The position numbers were made by a program, and so were the translations under genes. Below are positions 44,596 to 53,437 of a DNA stretch of 64,000 nucleotides, in pieces. The notes under the pieces are model-generated. The model did not search any database and was not told the DNA's origin. It worked only from the letters and a program-made list of their open reading frames with translations. Each line of letters begins with the position of its first letter. Position 1 is the first letter of the stretch. Source of the DNA: Mycolicibacter algericus DSM 45454 (GTDB lineage: Bacteria > Actinomycetota > Actinomycetes > Mycobacteriales > Mycobacteriaceae); contig NZ_MVHC01000008.1 of NCBI RefSeq assembly GCF_002086455.1, positions 62,001 through 126,000 of the forward strand, read 5' to 3'.

Positions 44596-45438
44596 TCAGC
44601 GCAGCAGATGCGTGCGGGCGAACTGTAGCGACTCGATCAACAGCGCCTCGCGCTCATGCGGCGAGCGGGCGTGGGAGGTGGTCACCTCCAGCACCACATG
44701 ACCGGTGAAGTCGCTGGCGGCCAGCAGGTGACACACCTCAACGGTCGGCTGGTCACCGCGCCCGGGCACCAGATGCTCGTCGGCCGGCAGTCCGGTGCCG
44801 TCGCACAGGTGCAGGTGGGTCAGGCCGGAGCCCATCCGGCGGGCCATCTCCAACGCATCGGTGCCGGCGGTCGCGGTGTGCGACAGATCCAGGGTGTAGT
44901 GCGCGTGGTTGCCGTCGAGTGGGTCGTGGGACGGCGCGAACGCCGAAATCGCGGCGCCCGGGCCGCCGCCGCGGCGGCGCATCCGTTCGCGGGACTGATC
45001 GGCGCCGAAGAAGCGGTCGGCGCGGAACGGGAACATGTTCTCCACCGCCACGGCCACGTCGCTGCGGGCCTCCAATTCGGAGACTTGGTCGCTGAATCCC
45101 TCGGCGTAGCGGCGCTGCCAGCGGAACGGCGGATGTACTACGACGGTCTGGGCTTCGAGTCGTTCGGCGGCCCGCACGCTGCGTTCCAGCTTGTGGATCG
45201 GGTTGGCGCCCCAGACCCGTTGCGAGATCAGCAGGCACGGTGCGTGTACCGACAGCACCGGCACCTGGTACTTGCGGGACAACCGCTGCACGGCGCCGAT
45301 GTCCTGGCTGACCGACTCCCCCCACACCATCAGCTCGACACCGTCGTAGCCGAGTCGTGCCGCGTACTCGAAGGCAGCCTCGGCCCGCAGGGGGTAAACC
45401 GAAGCCGTCGACAAGCCGACCTTGATGGCGGGGCGCAC
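44596..45438 (-). CDS. Sugar phosphate isomerase/epimerase (AP endonuclease 2-type TIM barrel)
   Basis: 280 residues, TIM barrel of the IolE/xylose isomerase-like family. Metal-ligand segments include GYDGVELMVWG, VPVLSVHAPCLL, VVVHPPFRWQRRYA, VAVENMFPF, LDLSHTATAG, LTHLHLCDG and VLEVTTSH. The substrate is unknown. GTG start 17 nt after the membrane-protein stop; Rv0498 position. Co-transcription with the upstream ppx and membrane-protein genes is likely. Confidence 0.88.
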   Translation of the reverse strand: MRPAIKVGLSTASVYPLRAEAAFEYAARLGYDGVELMVWGESVSQDIGAVQRLSRKYQVPVLSVHAPCLLISQRVWGANPIHKLERSVRAAERLEAQTVVVHPPFRWQRRYAEGFSDQVSELEARSDVAVAVENMFPFRADRFFGADQSRERMRRRGGGPGAAISAFAPSHDPLDGNHAHYTLDLSHTATAGTDALEMARRMGSGLTHLHLCDGTGLPADEHLVPGRGDQPTVEVCHLLAASDFTGHVVLEVTTSHARSPHEREALLIESLQFARTHLLR

Positions 45439-45455
45439 GGACTAATAGTGAACGG

Positions 45456-46496
45456 CTAGTTGGCGTGCAGCGCCAGCGGCCCCAGCGTGATCAGCAGTCC
45501 GACCGCGACGGCGATCAAGGTGCTGACGATGTCGACGGTCTTGCGGACGGCCTGAACGGCGGCGACCAGGCCGAGCGTGACCAGCACCGTGAGCACCAGC
45601 GCGACGATGCTGTTCCACCGCCACAACTGGTCGAAGGCGATGAACAGCCCGCCGCCGAACGCCACCGCCAGGATCGATTGCAGCACCACCAGCAGCCCGC
45701 CGACCACGCCCGGCCGGCCAACGTAGTCGTCGTCCGCCGGCTCGGACGCGACGGCGTCGGCGGCGTCGGGGTCGGCCGGGCCGGCGGTATCGGCAAGATC
45801 GGTGCCCGCACTGTCCGCCTCGAAATCCTGCCGGACCGGCCGCTCGGCGCTGCCGGCCTTGCTGAGGACCGAGCGCACGTAGGCCGAGTCCCCGACCGCC
45901 AGGTCGGCCTCGCGCACATCGGTGTCCATCACGTCGAGTTCGACGTCGGTGTAGGTGTCGACCGGGTCGGGACGCATCCGTTCGGCGCCGGAGCCGGTGG
46001 AACGGTCGGCCGGTGCCGGGCGCCCGTTGCCCGCTGCGGGCACATCCGACCGGCGCATCGGCCGCGGGTAGGGACTCTGCTGCGGGCCGCCGGTGCGCGG
46101 CGGCTGCGGCGGCGATTTGGGCCAGCGCGGTTCGGGCGCCGACCGCTGGGCAGGTTCGTCCCGTTCCGCCGGTCGCGGCCCGGTGGCAGGGCTGTCCTCG
46201 TCGACGAATCCGGGCGCCGGGCCGATGGGCAGGGCGCCGCTCGCCGCGGTGTCGGAGGTCTCGCCGTCGTCCGGCGATTCGGCCGGCGCCGCCGGCGCCG
46301 GGGGCCCGTCCTCGTCCCGGATGATCGGGATCTCACCGGTCAGTTCGGCGACGGTGACGGCGTCGGCGTTGCCGCGCCGACGCCGGCGGCGACCGGTCAC
46401 CGGCGGCGAACCGATCGTCCCGTTCTTGGCGAGCAGCTCGGCAACCGAGATCGGCCGCGTCTCGACGTCGCGGGGGTCGGGCTTGGGCTCGGTCAT
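45456..46496 (-). CDS. Membrane protein with long Pro-rich cytoplasmic region (Rv0497-like)
   Basis: 346 residues. The N-terminal 255 or so are hydrophilic, rich in Pro, Asp and Arg and probably disordered; it includes LLAKNGTIGSPPVTGRRRRR near the start. Three hydrophobic helices close the protein (GVVGGLLVVLQSILAVAFGG, SIVALVLTVLVTLGLVAAV, IVSTLIAVAVGLLITLGPLA). The ATG overlaps the ppx stop by 4 nt (ATGA). In M. tuberculosis the neighbour of ppx1 is similar; function unknown. Confidence 0.85.
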   Translation of the reverse strand: MTEPKPDPRDVETRPISVAELLAKNGTIGSPPVTGRRRRRRGNADAVTVAELTGEIPIIRDEDGPPAPAAPAESPDDGETSDTAASGALPIGPAPGFVDEDSPATGPRPAERDEPAQRSAPEPRWPKSPPQPPRTGGPQQSPYPRPMRRSDVPAAGNGRPAPADRSTGSGAERMRPDPVDTYTDVELDVMDTDVREADLAVGDSAYVRSVLSKAGSAERPVRQDFEADSAGTDLADTAGPADPDAADAVASEPADDDYVGRPGVVGGLLVVLQSILAVAFGGGLFIAFDQLWRWNSIVALVLTVLVTLGLVAAVQAVRKTVDIVSTLIAVAVGLLITLGPLALHAN

Positions 46497-47482
46497 CGGG
46501 CGCCCCCTCTTTGCCGGGCCATGCCCACGGACGAGGATTGGAGCAAGGTGGCGCTGTCGGCTTCACGGTCGAGCCGCCGCAGGATCAAGCCCTCCCGCAG
46601 CGCCCACGGGCAAATCTGAACCGTTTCGATCGACAGCGCTCGCATGCTCGCTTCCGCCACCAGGGCGCCCGCCACGATCTGCGGGGCCCGCTCGGCGCTC
46701 ACCCCTTCCAATTCGGCACGATCTGCCGTGGTCATCCTAGAGATGAATGATATGAGCTGCCTAAGGCCCGCGGCGGTCAATGTGCGCCGAACTCGCGGCC
46801 CGGCAGCCGACGGCGCGGCACCGGTGAGGCGCGCCAGCGAACGAAACGTCTTGGAACTGGCCACCGCGAGGTCGGGTGGGCCGGCGTCGAGAACCGTCGC
46901 GGCCGCGGGGGCCAACTCGGTGTCCAGCCAGTCCCGCAGCATCGACACCCGGCGCCGCCCGGGCGGGTCTTCGGGCAGCCACTCCCGGGTGAGCCGGCCG
47001 GCGCCCAACGGCAGCGACAACGCCACCTCGGGCTCCTCGTCGAGGCCGCTGGAAATCTCCAGCGAACCGCCACCGATATCGAGGTTGATGATCCGCCCGG
47101 CGCTCCAGCCGAACCAGCGCCGCACCGCCAGGAACGTCAGCCGGGACTCGTCCTCGCCCTCCAGCACCTGCAACTCGACGCCGGTCTCGGTGCGCACCCG
47201 CGCCAGCACATCCTCGGAGTTGCAGGCGTCGCGGACCGCCGAGGTGGCGAACGCCATCAGCTCCGCGCAGCCCGAACTACCTGCGATGGTGGCGAATTCG
47301 TCGATCGTGGACACCAGCTTGTCGGCACCACGCCGGGTGATCTTTCCTGAGCTGTCGGTGGCCTCCGCCAGTCGTAACGTGGCCTTGGTCGAGCTCATCG
47401 GGGTCGGGTGACCGCCCCGGTAAGCATCGACCACCAGGAGATGGACGGTATTGCTTCCGACGTCGAGTACGCCTAATCGCAC
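46493..47482 (-). CDS. ppx1: Exopolyphosphatase / Ppx-GppA family phosphatase
   Basis: 329 residues with the ASKHA ATPase fold: phosphate-1 loop [18 protein letters not shown], catalytic region [20 protein letters not shown] and phosphate-2 [16 protein letters not shown]. The family hydrolyses polyphosphate or pppGpp; without the C-terminal HD domain it is the short type, as Rv0496. GTG start at 47482. Followed by an overlapping membrane-protein gene. Confidence 0.92.
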   Translation of the reverse strand: MRLGVLDVGSNTVHLLVVDAYRGGHPTPMSSTKATLRLAEATDSSGKITRRGADKLVSTIDEFATIAGSSGCAELMAFATSAVRDACNSEDVLARVRTETGVELQVLEGEDESRLTFLAVRRWFGWSAGRIINLDIGGGSLEISSGLDEEPEVALSLPLGAGRLTREWLPEDPPGRRRVSMLRDWLDTELAPAAATVLDAGPPDLAVASSKTFRSLARLTGAAPSAAGPRVRRTLTAAGLRQLISFISRMTTADRAELEGVSAERAPQIVAGALVAEASMRALSIETVQICPWALREGLILRRLDREADSATLLQSSSVGMARQRGGAR

Positions 47483-47554
47483 GCAACCAACTTAGTGGGG
47501 CGAGGAATCGACCAAGGCGAGACAACGCGAATTCGTGGTCTAGCGTGGAGTTTT

Positions 47555-48343
47555 GTGACCCCCGCGCAGCCCGGCCCCCCGCGGCGTGAAGTCGGCCTGG
47601 ACTTCCCCCGCGAATGGGTGGAGTTCTACGATCCGGACAACCCCGAACATCTGATCGCCGCCGATCTGACCTGGCTGTTGTCCCGCTGGACCTGCGTGTT
47701 CGGCACAGCGGCCTGCCGGGGCATCGTGGCCGGCCGGCCCGACGACGGGTGCTGTTCGCACGGCGCGTTCCTGTGCGACGACGACGACCGCGCCAAGCTC
47801 GACGACGCCGTCGCGCAGCTGACCGACGCCGACTGGCAGTACCGCGACAAGGGTCTGGGCAAGAAGGGCTACCTGGAATACGACGAGAACGACGGCGAGG
47901 AGCAATTGCGCACCCGCACCGTCAAGGGGGCCTGCATCTTTCTGAACCGGCCCGGATTCGCCGGTGGCGCGGGCTGCGCGCTGCACATCAAGGCGGTCCG
48001 GTTGGGGGTGGAGCCGCTGACCATGAAGCCCGACGTGTGCTGGCAGCTGCCGATCCGGCGCAGCCAGGAGTGGGTGACCCGCCCCGACGACACCGAGATT
48101 CTCAAGACCACGATCACCGAGTTCGATCGCCGGGGCTGGGGATCCGGCGGCGAAGACCTGCACTGGTACTGCACCGGTGACCCGGCGGCCCACGTCGGCG
48201 CCCGGCAGGTCTGGCAGAGTTTGGGGCCCGAGCTGACGGAACTGTTGGGCGAGAAGGCCTACGCCGAACTGGCGGCGATCTGTGAGCGGCGCAACGAACT
48301 CGGGCTGGTGGCCGTGCACCCGGCCACCCGCGCCGCCGAGTAG
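47555..48343 (+). CDS. Conserved Cys-rich actinobacterial protein (Rv0495c-like)
   Basis: 262 residues, no known domain recognised. Cysteines cluster in [46 protein letters not shown] and WYCTGD, suggesting metal or Fe-S binding (inference). Trp/Asp-rich segments such as [18 protein letters not shown] near the start and [19 protein letters not shown] mid-protein are distinctive. GTG 47555 with GGAG four bases upstream is used instead of an ATG 60 nt above, whose intervening codons look non-coding. Divergent from ppx. Confidence 0.85.
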   Translation: MTPAQPGPPRREVGLDFPREWVEFYDPDNPEHLIAADLTWLLSRWTCVFGTAACRGIVAGRPDDGCCSHGAFLCDDDDRAKLDDAVAQLTDADWQYRDKGLGKKGYLEYDENDGEEQLRTRTVKGACIFLNRPGFAGGAGCALHIKAVRLGVEPLTMKPDVCWQLPIRRSQEWVTRPDDTEILKTTITEFDRRGWGSGGEDLHWYCTGDPAAHVGARQVWQSLGPELTELLGEKAYAELAAICERRNELGLVAVHPATRAAE

Positions 48344-48637
48344 ACGGAGTCTGGTGCACTTCAGCGGCCAGCCGTCCACGAACAAAAACTGCAGGTCAAT
48401 GGTTGTTTTGCTGCGGAACGGCGTCGCCGGCGACTCCTGGCGAGCGCGAGAACACCCGCCGACCAGGGCAGTCAATGGTGTTCGGAGTCACCGACGAATG
48501 ATTTTTAGCAGGCGGCGCAGGTCGGTATGCTCGAGGATGCCGTCCCCGGTAGCGCAGCATCATCGGAGTGCGCAATGAATTGAGAAACGCGCCCTACGCG
48601 GGCATGATCCCGTATCACACACGCCCGCTGGAGATTC
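48344..48637. other. Non-coding gap before the ABC exporter genes
   Basis: 294 nt with no convincing ORF on either strand. The composition is less GC-rich than the flanks. GTCAATGGT occurs twice (around 48397 and 48472), and a TATGCT resembling a -10 box lies near 48527. Probably holds the promoter of the ABC operon; no operator recognised. Confidence 0.4.
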
Positions 48638-49429
48638 ATGATCAGGACCGACATCCACACCGTGGAGCTCGACCATAACGGACACACGCCGCCGGTCGTT
48701 CTCAGGCCTCCCGTGGTGCTGGAAGCGCGCAAACTCAACAAACAGTTCGGTCACGGCGATACCGCGACGCCGGTATTGCGGAACGTCGATATCCAGATAA
48801 CCCGCGGCGAATTCGTCGCCATGGTCGGCCCGTCCGGCTCGGGCAAGTCGACCCTGCTGAGCATCCTCGGCCTGCTAGACCTGCCGACCTCCGGAGATGT
48901 GCTCATCAACGGCCACAGTGTCTCGCAGCTGTCGCGCCGGCAGTTGGCCGCCGTCCGATGCCAAACCCTCGGCTACGTATTCCAGGCGTTCAACCTTCTG
49001 GCGGGCCTGTCGGTCGTGGAGAACGTCATGCTGCCGGGCCTACTGGCGGGCAAATCCGGCCGCTCCCAGCATGCCCACGCGATGGGCCTGCTCGACCAGG
49101 TGGGGCTGGCCGCCAAATCCAAGCGGGTCCCGTCGGAGTTGTCCGGCGGTGAACAACAGCGGGTCGCCGTTGCCCGGGCGCTTTTCATGAAGCCAGACGT
49201 CATTCTGGCCGATGAGCCGACCGGCAACCTGGACACCGTTAACGGGCAGCGGGTTATTGACGCCCTGTACAACCTGAATGCCGCCGGCCAGACAATTGTC
49301 CTGGTGACCCACGACCGGAAAATAGCCGACGACGCTCCCCGGCTGGTTTCACTTCTCGACGGTGAAATCGAGACCGACAGCGGAATGGCTCATGCGCCCG
49401 ACAATGTGACATGGCTCGCGGGACATTAG
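48638..49429 (+). CDS. ABC transporter ATPase, LolD/MacB type
   Basis: 263 residues. A 30-residue N-terminal extension, then Walker A GPSGSGKSTLLSILGL, Q-loop FQAFNLLAGLSVVENVMLPG, signature LSGGEQQRVAVARALF, Walker B VILADEPTGNLDT and switch His VLVTHDRKI. ATG with GGAG just upstream. Its 3' end overlaps the permease gene by 19 nt. The pair forms an exporter in an accessory block with a flavin oxidase and an amidase. Confidence 0.92.
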   Translation: MIRTDIHTVELDHNGHTPPVVLRPPVVLEARKLNKQFGHGDTATPVLRNVDIQITRGEFVAMVGPSGSGKSTLLSILGLLDLPTSGDVLINGHSVSQLSRRQLAAVRCQTLGYVFQAFNLLAGLSVVENVMLPGLLAGKSGRSQHAHAMGLLDQVGLAAKSKRVPSELSGGEQQRVAVARALFMKPDVILADEPTGNLDTVNGQRVIDALYNLNAAGQTIVLVTHDRKIADDAPRLVSLLDGEIETDSGMAHAPDNVTWLAGH

Positions 49430-51960
49430 CCGCGACTTTCGGCCTGCTCCGGATCATCAATTTTCGGGCCGTTCGTAAACACGCATTCCGGGCCGCACTG
49501 GCCGCTTTCTCGCTGGGCGGCGGCGTCGCGGTCGTGGTGGCCGTCATGATCGAGGTCACCAGCGTGTCCAAGGCGGTGGAAGACGTCGGCTACCAGATCG
49601 CCGGGCCCGCACCGCTGCGCGTGGTCGGCGCCGCCACCCGCGGCGGCATCAGTCCGGCGGTCATCGAGGACACCCGGTCGGTCGCCGGGGTGGGCGCGGT
49701 GGTGCCCGTCATCCGCGGCGTGACGATGATCCGCAACGACGGCGACAGTGGCGGCAAGGGCACCGAGAGCTACGGGCTGGGCCTCGGCGTGGACTGCTCG
49801 GCGCAGTGGATCGTCGACCCGAAGGTCTGCCAAGCCGGGCAGCAGGAGCCACCGCCGGCGATCTCGAAGTCACTGGGCGACTCCCTGGACGCCTCGGCGA
49901 CCCTGGTCACCGACGCCGGACAGCTGTCAGTGGAGAAGTTCCAGCGGGTGGCCGACCTGGACGAGGTCAACAACGGCCTGGTCGCGGTGCTGCCGCTGAG
50001 CATGGCCAAGGTGCAGTTCGCCCGCGGCGACCGAGTGGACATGTTGTACGTGACGCTGGCCCCCGACGCCGACGCCGGCGAGGTCCAACAGCAGCTGAAG
50101 ACCACGCTGGGACCCACCTACAGCGTGCAGCCCCGCAGCGAACCGGCGAAGGGCTACAACGTCAACGACGTGCTGCTGCCGCTGCTGGGCATCTTCGCGC
50201 TGATCTCGATCGGTGTCGGGGTCATCCTGATCACCCAGATCACCCGGCTCTCGGTCGAGGAGCGCCGCCGCGAGATCGCGATCGCCTCCGCGCTGGGAGC
50301 CTCACCCGCCTCGATCATGACCGGGTTTCTCAGCGAGGCCGCGCTGCTGGGCGCGGCGGGATCGGCGATGGGCGTGCTGACCGGCATCGTGATCTCCGAG
50401 CCCATCGTGGCCAGCGCCAGTGAGCTCACCGAACGATTCGTCGGCGTCACCGTGCCGGTGGTGCTCAAGCCGGCGATCCTGGTGGTCGGCGTGCTGGCCG
50501 GGCTGCTGCTGGCGGTGGGGGCCGCGATCGGGCCCGCCCTGTCGGCCTCCAACACCCCGATCGCCGCCGAGCTGTCCGGGCGGGCGGCCCAGGAGCAGAC
50601 CACACAACGCAAGATCTGGTTCCGGGCGCTGCTGCTGCTGGCGATCGGGCTCAGCGGGGTGATCGCGGCACGGCTGGCGACACTGTCCGGCGCCCTGGTG
50701 GCCTGGCAGGCCATCCTCGCCGACGTGGGCGCGGTGGTCGCGCTCATCGGGCTGCTGCTGGCCACCGCGTACCTGAGCGCGCAGGCCATCACCAGCGTGC
50801 GACCGCGGCCGGACAAGTCGCGCGGGGCGACGCTGACCATCGCCCTCAACGCGCTGCGCTCGGACCGCTCGCGCACCGCGGCGATCTCGGGCGCCATCGC
50901 GGTGCCGGTCGTGGTCGCGATCCTGCTCTCCGGGTTCCTCGTCGCGATTCACATCGGCGCCACCCGGGTCGCCGAATCCCAGGCGGACGGTCGCATCGCC
51001 ATCACCACGACGCAGTTCGCCGACTACGGCCCCGTGGACGCCCGATTCGCCCCGCAGACGGTCAACAAACTGAACGCGTTGACCGGGGTGGAAAAGATCG
51101 AGCGGATGGCCGAGATCGAGATCAGCCTCAAAGACGGGTCACTGGCGCATATTCAGGCCCAGGACCGGCCGACATTTCCGTTCGGATTACTCGCCGGCCA
51201 ATCCCCGGAGGCGAGTCAGAAGGCTAATCAGGTCGTCATCGGCAGCGTCCTCGCGCGGGAGAAAAAGCTCCATATCGGTGACATTCTGGTATTTGGAAGT
51301 GGACTCGATGCGCAGGCGATGAGCATCGGCACCATTGTGGCCACCCCCGAATACGGTGGCCGCCGGATCTACATGCCGTACTCGATCGCCGAGCAGATCT
51401 ACGGCCCGCAGCCCGCCGGCCTGATCTTCGCCACGCCGGCAGCGGGATTCACCGCCGGCCAGGTCATCGAGAGCATCGGGGCCACCCAGTTCGACCAGCC
51501 GGTGACCGCGGTGGACACCGACGGCTACGCCTCGGAGATCGCGACGTCCATCGGCCGGTATCTGACGCCGTTGAACACCCTCAAGTACGGCCTGCTCGGC
51601 ATCGCCTTCATCTCGGTGCTCTCGACGTTGCTGCTGGTCGGGATCCGGCGCAGGCGCGAAGTGGCGCTGATCCAGGCGCTGGGGGCCACCCGGGTGCGGG
51701 TGTTCTCCATCACCACCATCGAGGCCGTCGTCGCCGGCGCCGCCGGCGGCCTGTTCGGCGCGGTGCTGTCGATCGCCATCTCCGAGGCGGTCCGACGGGC
51801 CGCCGTGGTCAACGTCGGCCTGATCACCCCGCTGGTGTTCCCGTGGTCGGACGCGGTGCTCTACGCCGTATTGGCCACCGTCGCCGCGGTTTTCGCGGCC
51901 GTCATTCCCGCCTGGAAGAGCACTCGGTCCACTCCGGCGACCGAGCTTCGCGACGAGTAA
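49411..51960 (+). CDS. ABC transporter permease with two FtsX domains
   Basis: 849 residues. Helix 1 near residue 30 (AFRAALAAFSLGGGVAVVVAV), periplasm-side domain, three helices at about 250-375 (LLPLLGIFALISIGVGVILI first), then a second set beginning near 405, another periplasmic domain (about 500-710) and a last FtsX trio from GLLGIAFISVLSTLLLVGIR. Coupling helices read ERRREIAIASALGASPASIM and RRREVALIQALGATRVRVF. This duplicated layout is the LolE/MacB-like export type. Probable cargo: lipid, peptide or metabolite, not determinable. ATG overlaps the ATPase gene. Confidence 0.92.
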   Translation: MARGTLAATFGLLRIINFRAVRKHAFRAALAAFSLGGGVAVVVAVMIEVTSVSKAVEDVGYQIAGPAPLRVVGAATRGGISPAVIEDTRSVAGVGAVVPVIRGVTMIRNDGDSGGKGTESYGLGLGVDCSAQWIVDPKVCQAGQQEPPPAISKSLGDSLDASATLVTDAGQLSVEKFQRVADLDEVNNGLVAVLPLSMAKVQFARGDRVDMLYVTLAPDADAGEVQQQLKTTLGPTYSVQPRSEPAKGYNVNDVLLPLLGIFALISIGVGVILITQITRLSVEERRREIAIASALGASPASIMTGFLSEAALLGAAGSAMGVLTGIVISEPIVASASELTERFVGVTVPVVLKPAILVVGVLAGLLLAVGAAIGPALSASNTPIAAELSGRAAQEQTTQRKIWFRALLLLAIGLSGVIAARLATLSGALVAWQAILADVGAVVALIGLLLATAYLSAQAITSVRPRPDKSRGATLTIALNALRSDRSRTAAISGAIAVPVVVAILLSGFLVAIHIGATRVAESQADGRIAITTTQFADYGPVDARFAPQTVNKLNALTGVEKIERMAEIEISLKDGSLAHIQAQDRPTFPFGLLAGQSPEASQKANQVVIGSVLAREKKLHIGDILVFGSGLDAQAMSIGTIVATPEYGGRRIYMPYSIAEQIYGPQPAGLIFATPAAGFTAGQVIESIGATQFDQPVTAVDTDGYASEIATSIGRYLTPLNTLKYGLLGIAFISVLSTLLLVGIRRRREVALIQALGATRVRVFSITTIEAVVAGAAGGLFGAVLSIAISEAVRRAAVVNVGLITPLVFPWSDAVLYAVLATVAAVFAAVIPAWKSTRSTPATELRDE

Positions 51961-51985
51961 GAGCTCCGCCGACACCGAGGATGCC

Positions 51986-53347
51986 ATGACAGCGACCGCC
52001 CCTGCCGTGCCGGGATTCTCCGGCGAAGTAATCGCCCCGAGCGACGCCCGCTACGACGAGGTCCGTCAGGTCTTCAACGGCATGATCGACAAGCGGCCGC
52101 GGGTGGTGCTGCAGTGCCGCTCCACCGACGACATCGTCGCCGCCGTGCGCTATGCGGTGGCCGCCGGAGCCGAGATCGCGGTGCGCAGCGGCGGACACAG
52201 CGTTGCCGGTCATTCGGCCACCGACGGCGGCATCGTCATCGACCTGACCCTGATGCGCGGGGTGCGGGTCGACGCGCAAGCGCGGATCGCCTATGTCGAC
52301 GCCGGCGCCACCTGGGGCGACGTCGACCCGGTGACCAGCAGGCACGGGCTGGCCTGCCCGGGCGGGGTGGTGTCGACGACCGGCGTCGGCGGGTTCTCGC
52401 TCGGCGGCGGCATCGGCTGGCTCTCCCGCGCCCACGGGATGACCTGCGACAACCTGATCGGCGCGACACTGGTGACCGCATCCGGCAACGTGTTGACCGT
52501 CAGCGAGACCGAGCACACGGACGTGCTGTGGGGGCTGCGCGGCGGAGGCGGCAACTTCGGCGTCGTAGCGCAGTTCGTGCTGCGGCTGCACCCGGTGAAC
52601 GCGGTGACCGCCGGGGTGCAGTCCTACCCCGACACCGACGCCGAGGCGGCCCTCAAGCATTTCCGCGCCCAGATGGACAACGCACCCGACCACCTGGCGT
52701 CCATCCTCGACTTCTCCACCGACTTCACCACCGGCAAGACGCTGGTCAATGTGCTGGCCTGTTCAACACGGACCGACTCGATCGGCAGCAACGATGTCAG
52801 CGCCCTGCTCGACGTCCGTGGCGTGGCGGCGAAGCCGGTGGTGGCGGTGCAGCACACGCTGGACTACTCGACCTGGCAGCAGGCCCTCGACTACACGGCG
52901 CCGTACGGCTGGCTGAACTACTGGAAATCGCTGTTCGTCACCGAACTCACCGACGAGGCGATCCGCCGCATCGCGCTGCTGGGCCGGTCACGGCCCTCGA
53001 CGCAGACCCGGCTGCACCTGATCCGGCTCGGCGGGTACGCCAGCCGCGTTCCGCCGGAGTCCACGGCCGTCGTCGCCCGCGACCACCCGTACATCATCCA
53101 TCTGATGACGACCTGGACCGACCCCGCCGACACCGCTCGGTGCACGGCGTGGGCCGGGCAGGCCTTCGAGATCCTGCGCCCACTCGGCCCGGCGAGCGCC
53201 TACCTGAACTTCGTGGGCGACGAAGGACAGGACCGCATCCGCGCGACCTTCGGCGACGCCGGCTACCAGCGACTCGCCGAACTCAAGGCGCGGCTGGACC
53301 CGGAGAACCGGTTCACCCTCAACCACAACATCGAGCCCGCCGATTGA
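51986..53347 (+). CDS. FAD-linked oxidoreductase, berberine-bridge/6-hydroxynicotine oxidase type
   Basis: 453 residues. FAD_binding_4 (PCMH fold) with the covalent-flavin His71 in AVRSGGHSVAGHS, then CPGGVVSTTGVGGFSLGGGI where a Cys replaces the more common Thr before PGG, and a C-terminal BBE tail RLDPENRFTLNHNI. No export signal. Such enzymes oxidise alcohols, amines or polyketide/peptide natural products with O2. Sits 25 nt behind the ABC permease gene, so an oxidative tailoring role linked to the exporter is plausible (inference). Confidence 0.9.
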   Translation: MTATAPAVPGFSGEVIAPSDARYDEVRQVFNGMIDKRPRVVLQCRSTDDIVAAVRYAVAAGAEIAVRSGGHSVAGHSATDGGIVIDLTLMRGVRVDAQARIAYVDAGATWGDVDPVTSRHGLACPGGVVSTTGVGGFSLGGGIGWLSRAHGMTCDNLIGATLVTASGNVLTVSETEHTDVLWGLRGGGGNFGVVAQFVLRLHPVNAVTAGVQSYPDTDAEAALKHFRAQMDNAPDHLASILDFSTDFTTGKTLVNVLACSTRTDSIGSNDVSALLDVRGVAAKPVVAVQHTLDYSTWQQALDYTAPYGWLNYWKSLFVTELTDEAIRRIALLGRSRPSTQTRLHLIRLGGYASRVPPESTAVVARDHPYIIHLMTTWTDPADTARCTAWAGQAFEILRPLGPASAYLNFVGDEGQDRIRATFGDAGYQRLAELKARLDPENRFTLNHNIEPAD

Positions 53348-53437
53348 CGTGCGCAGTTCTTAGTGTGTCGCCAACGCGGCCACACGTTTGCGCAGCGCAC
53401 GGTGGGTATTGTGGTCCGCGGGGGAAAGGACGCAACC

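Noticed and set aside
51986-53347. Bicovalent flavinylation of the BBE-like oxidase via the Cys before PGG
   Set aside because: The second attachment site of bicovalent enzymes lies in a different sequence context; here the Cys replaces a Thr in the CPGG turn, so only the His linkage is proposed.
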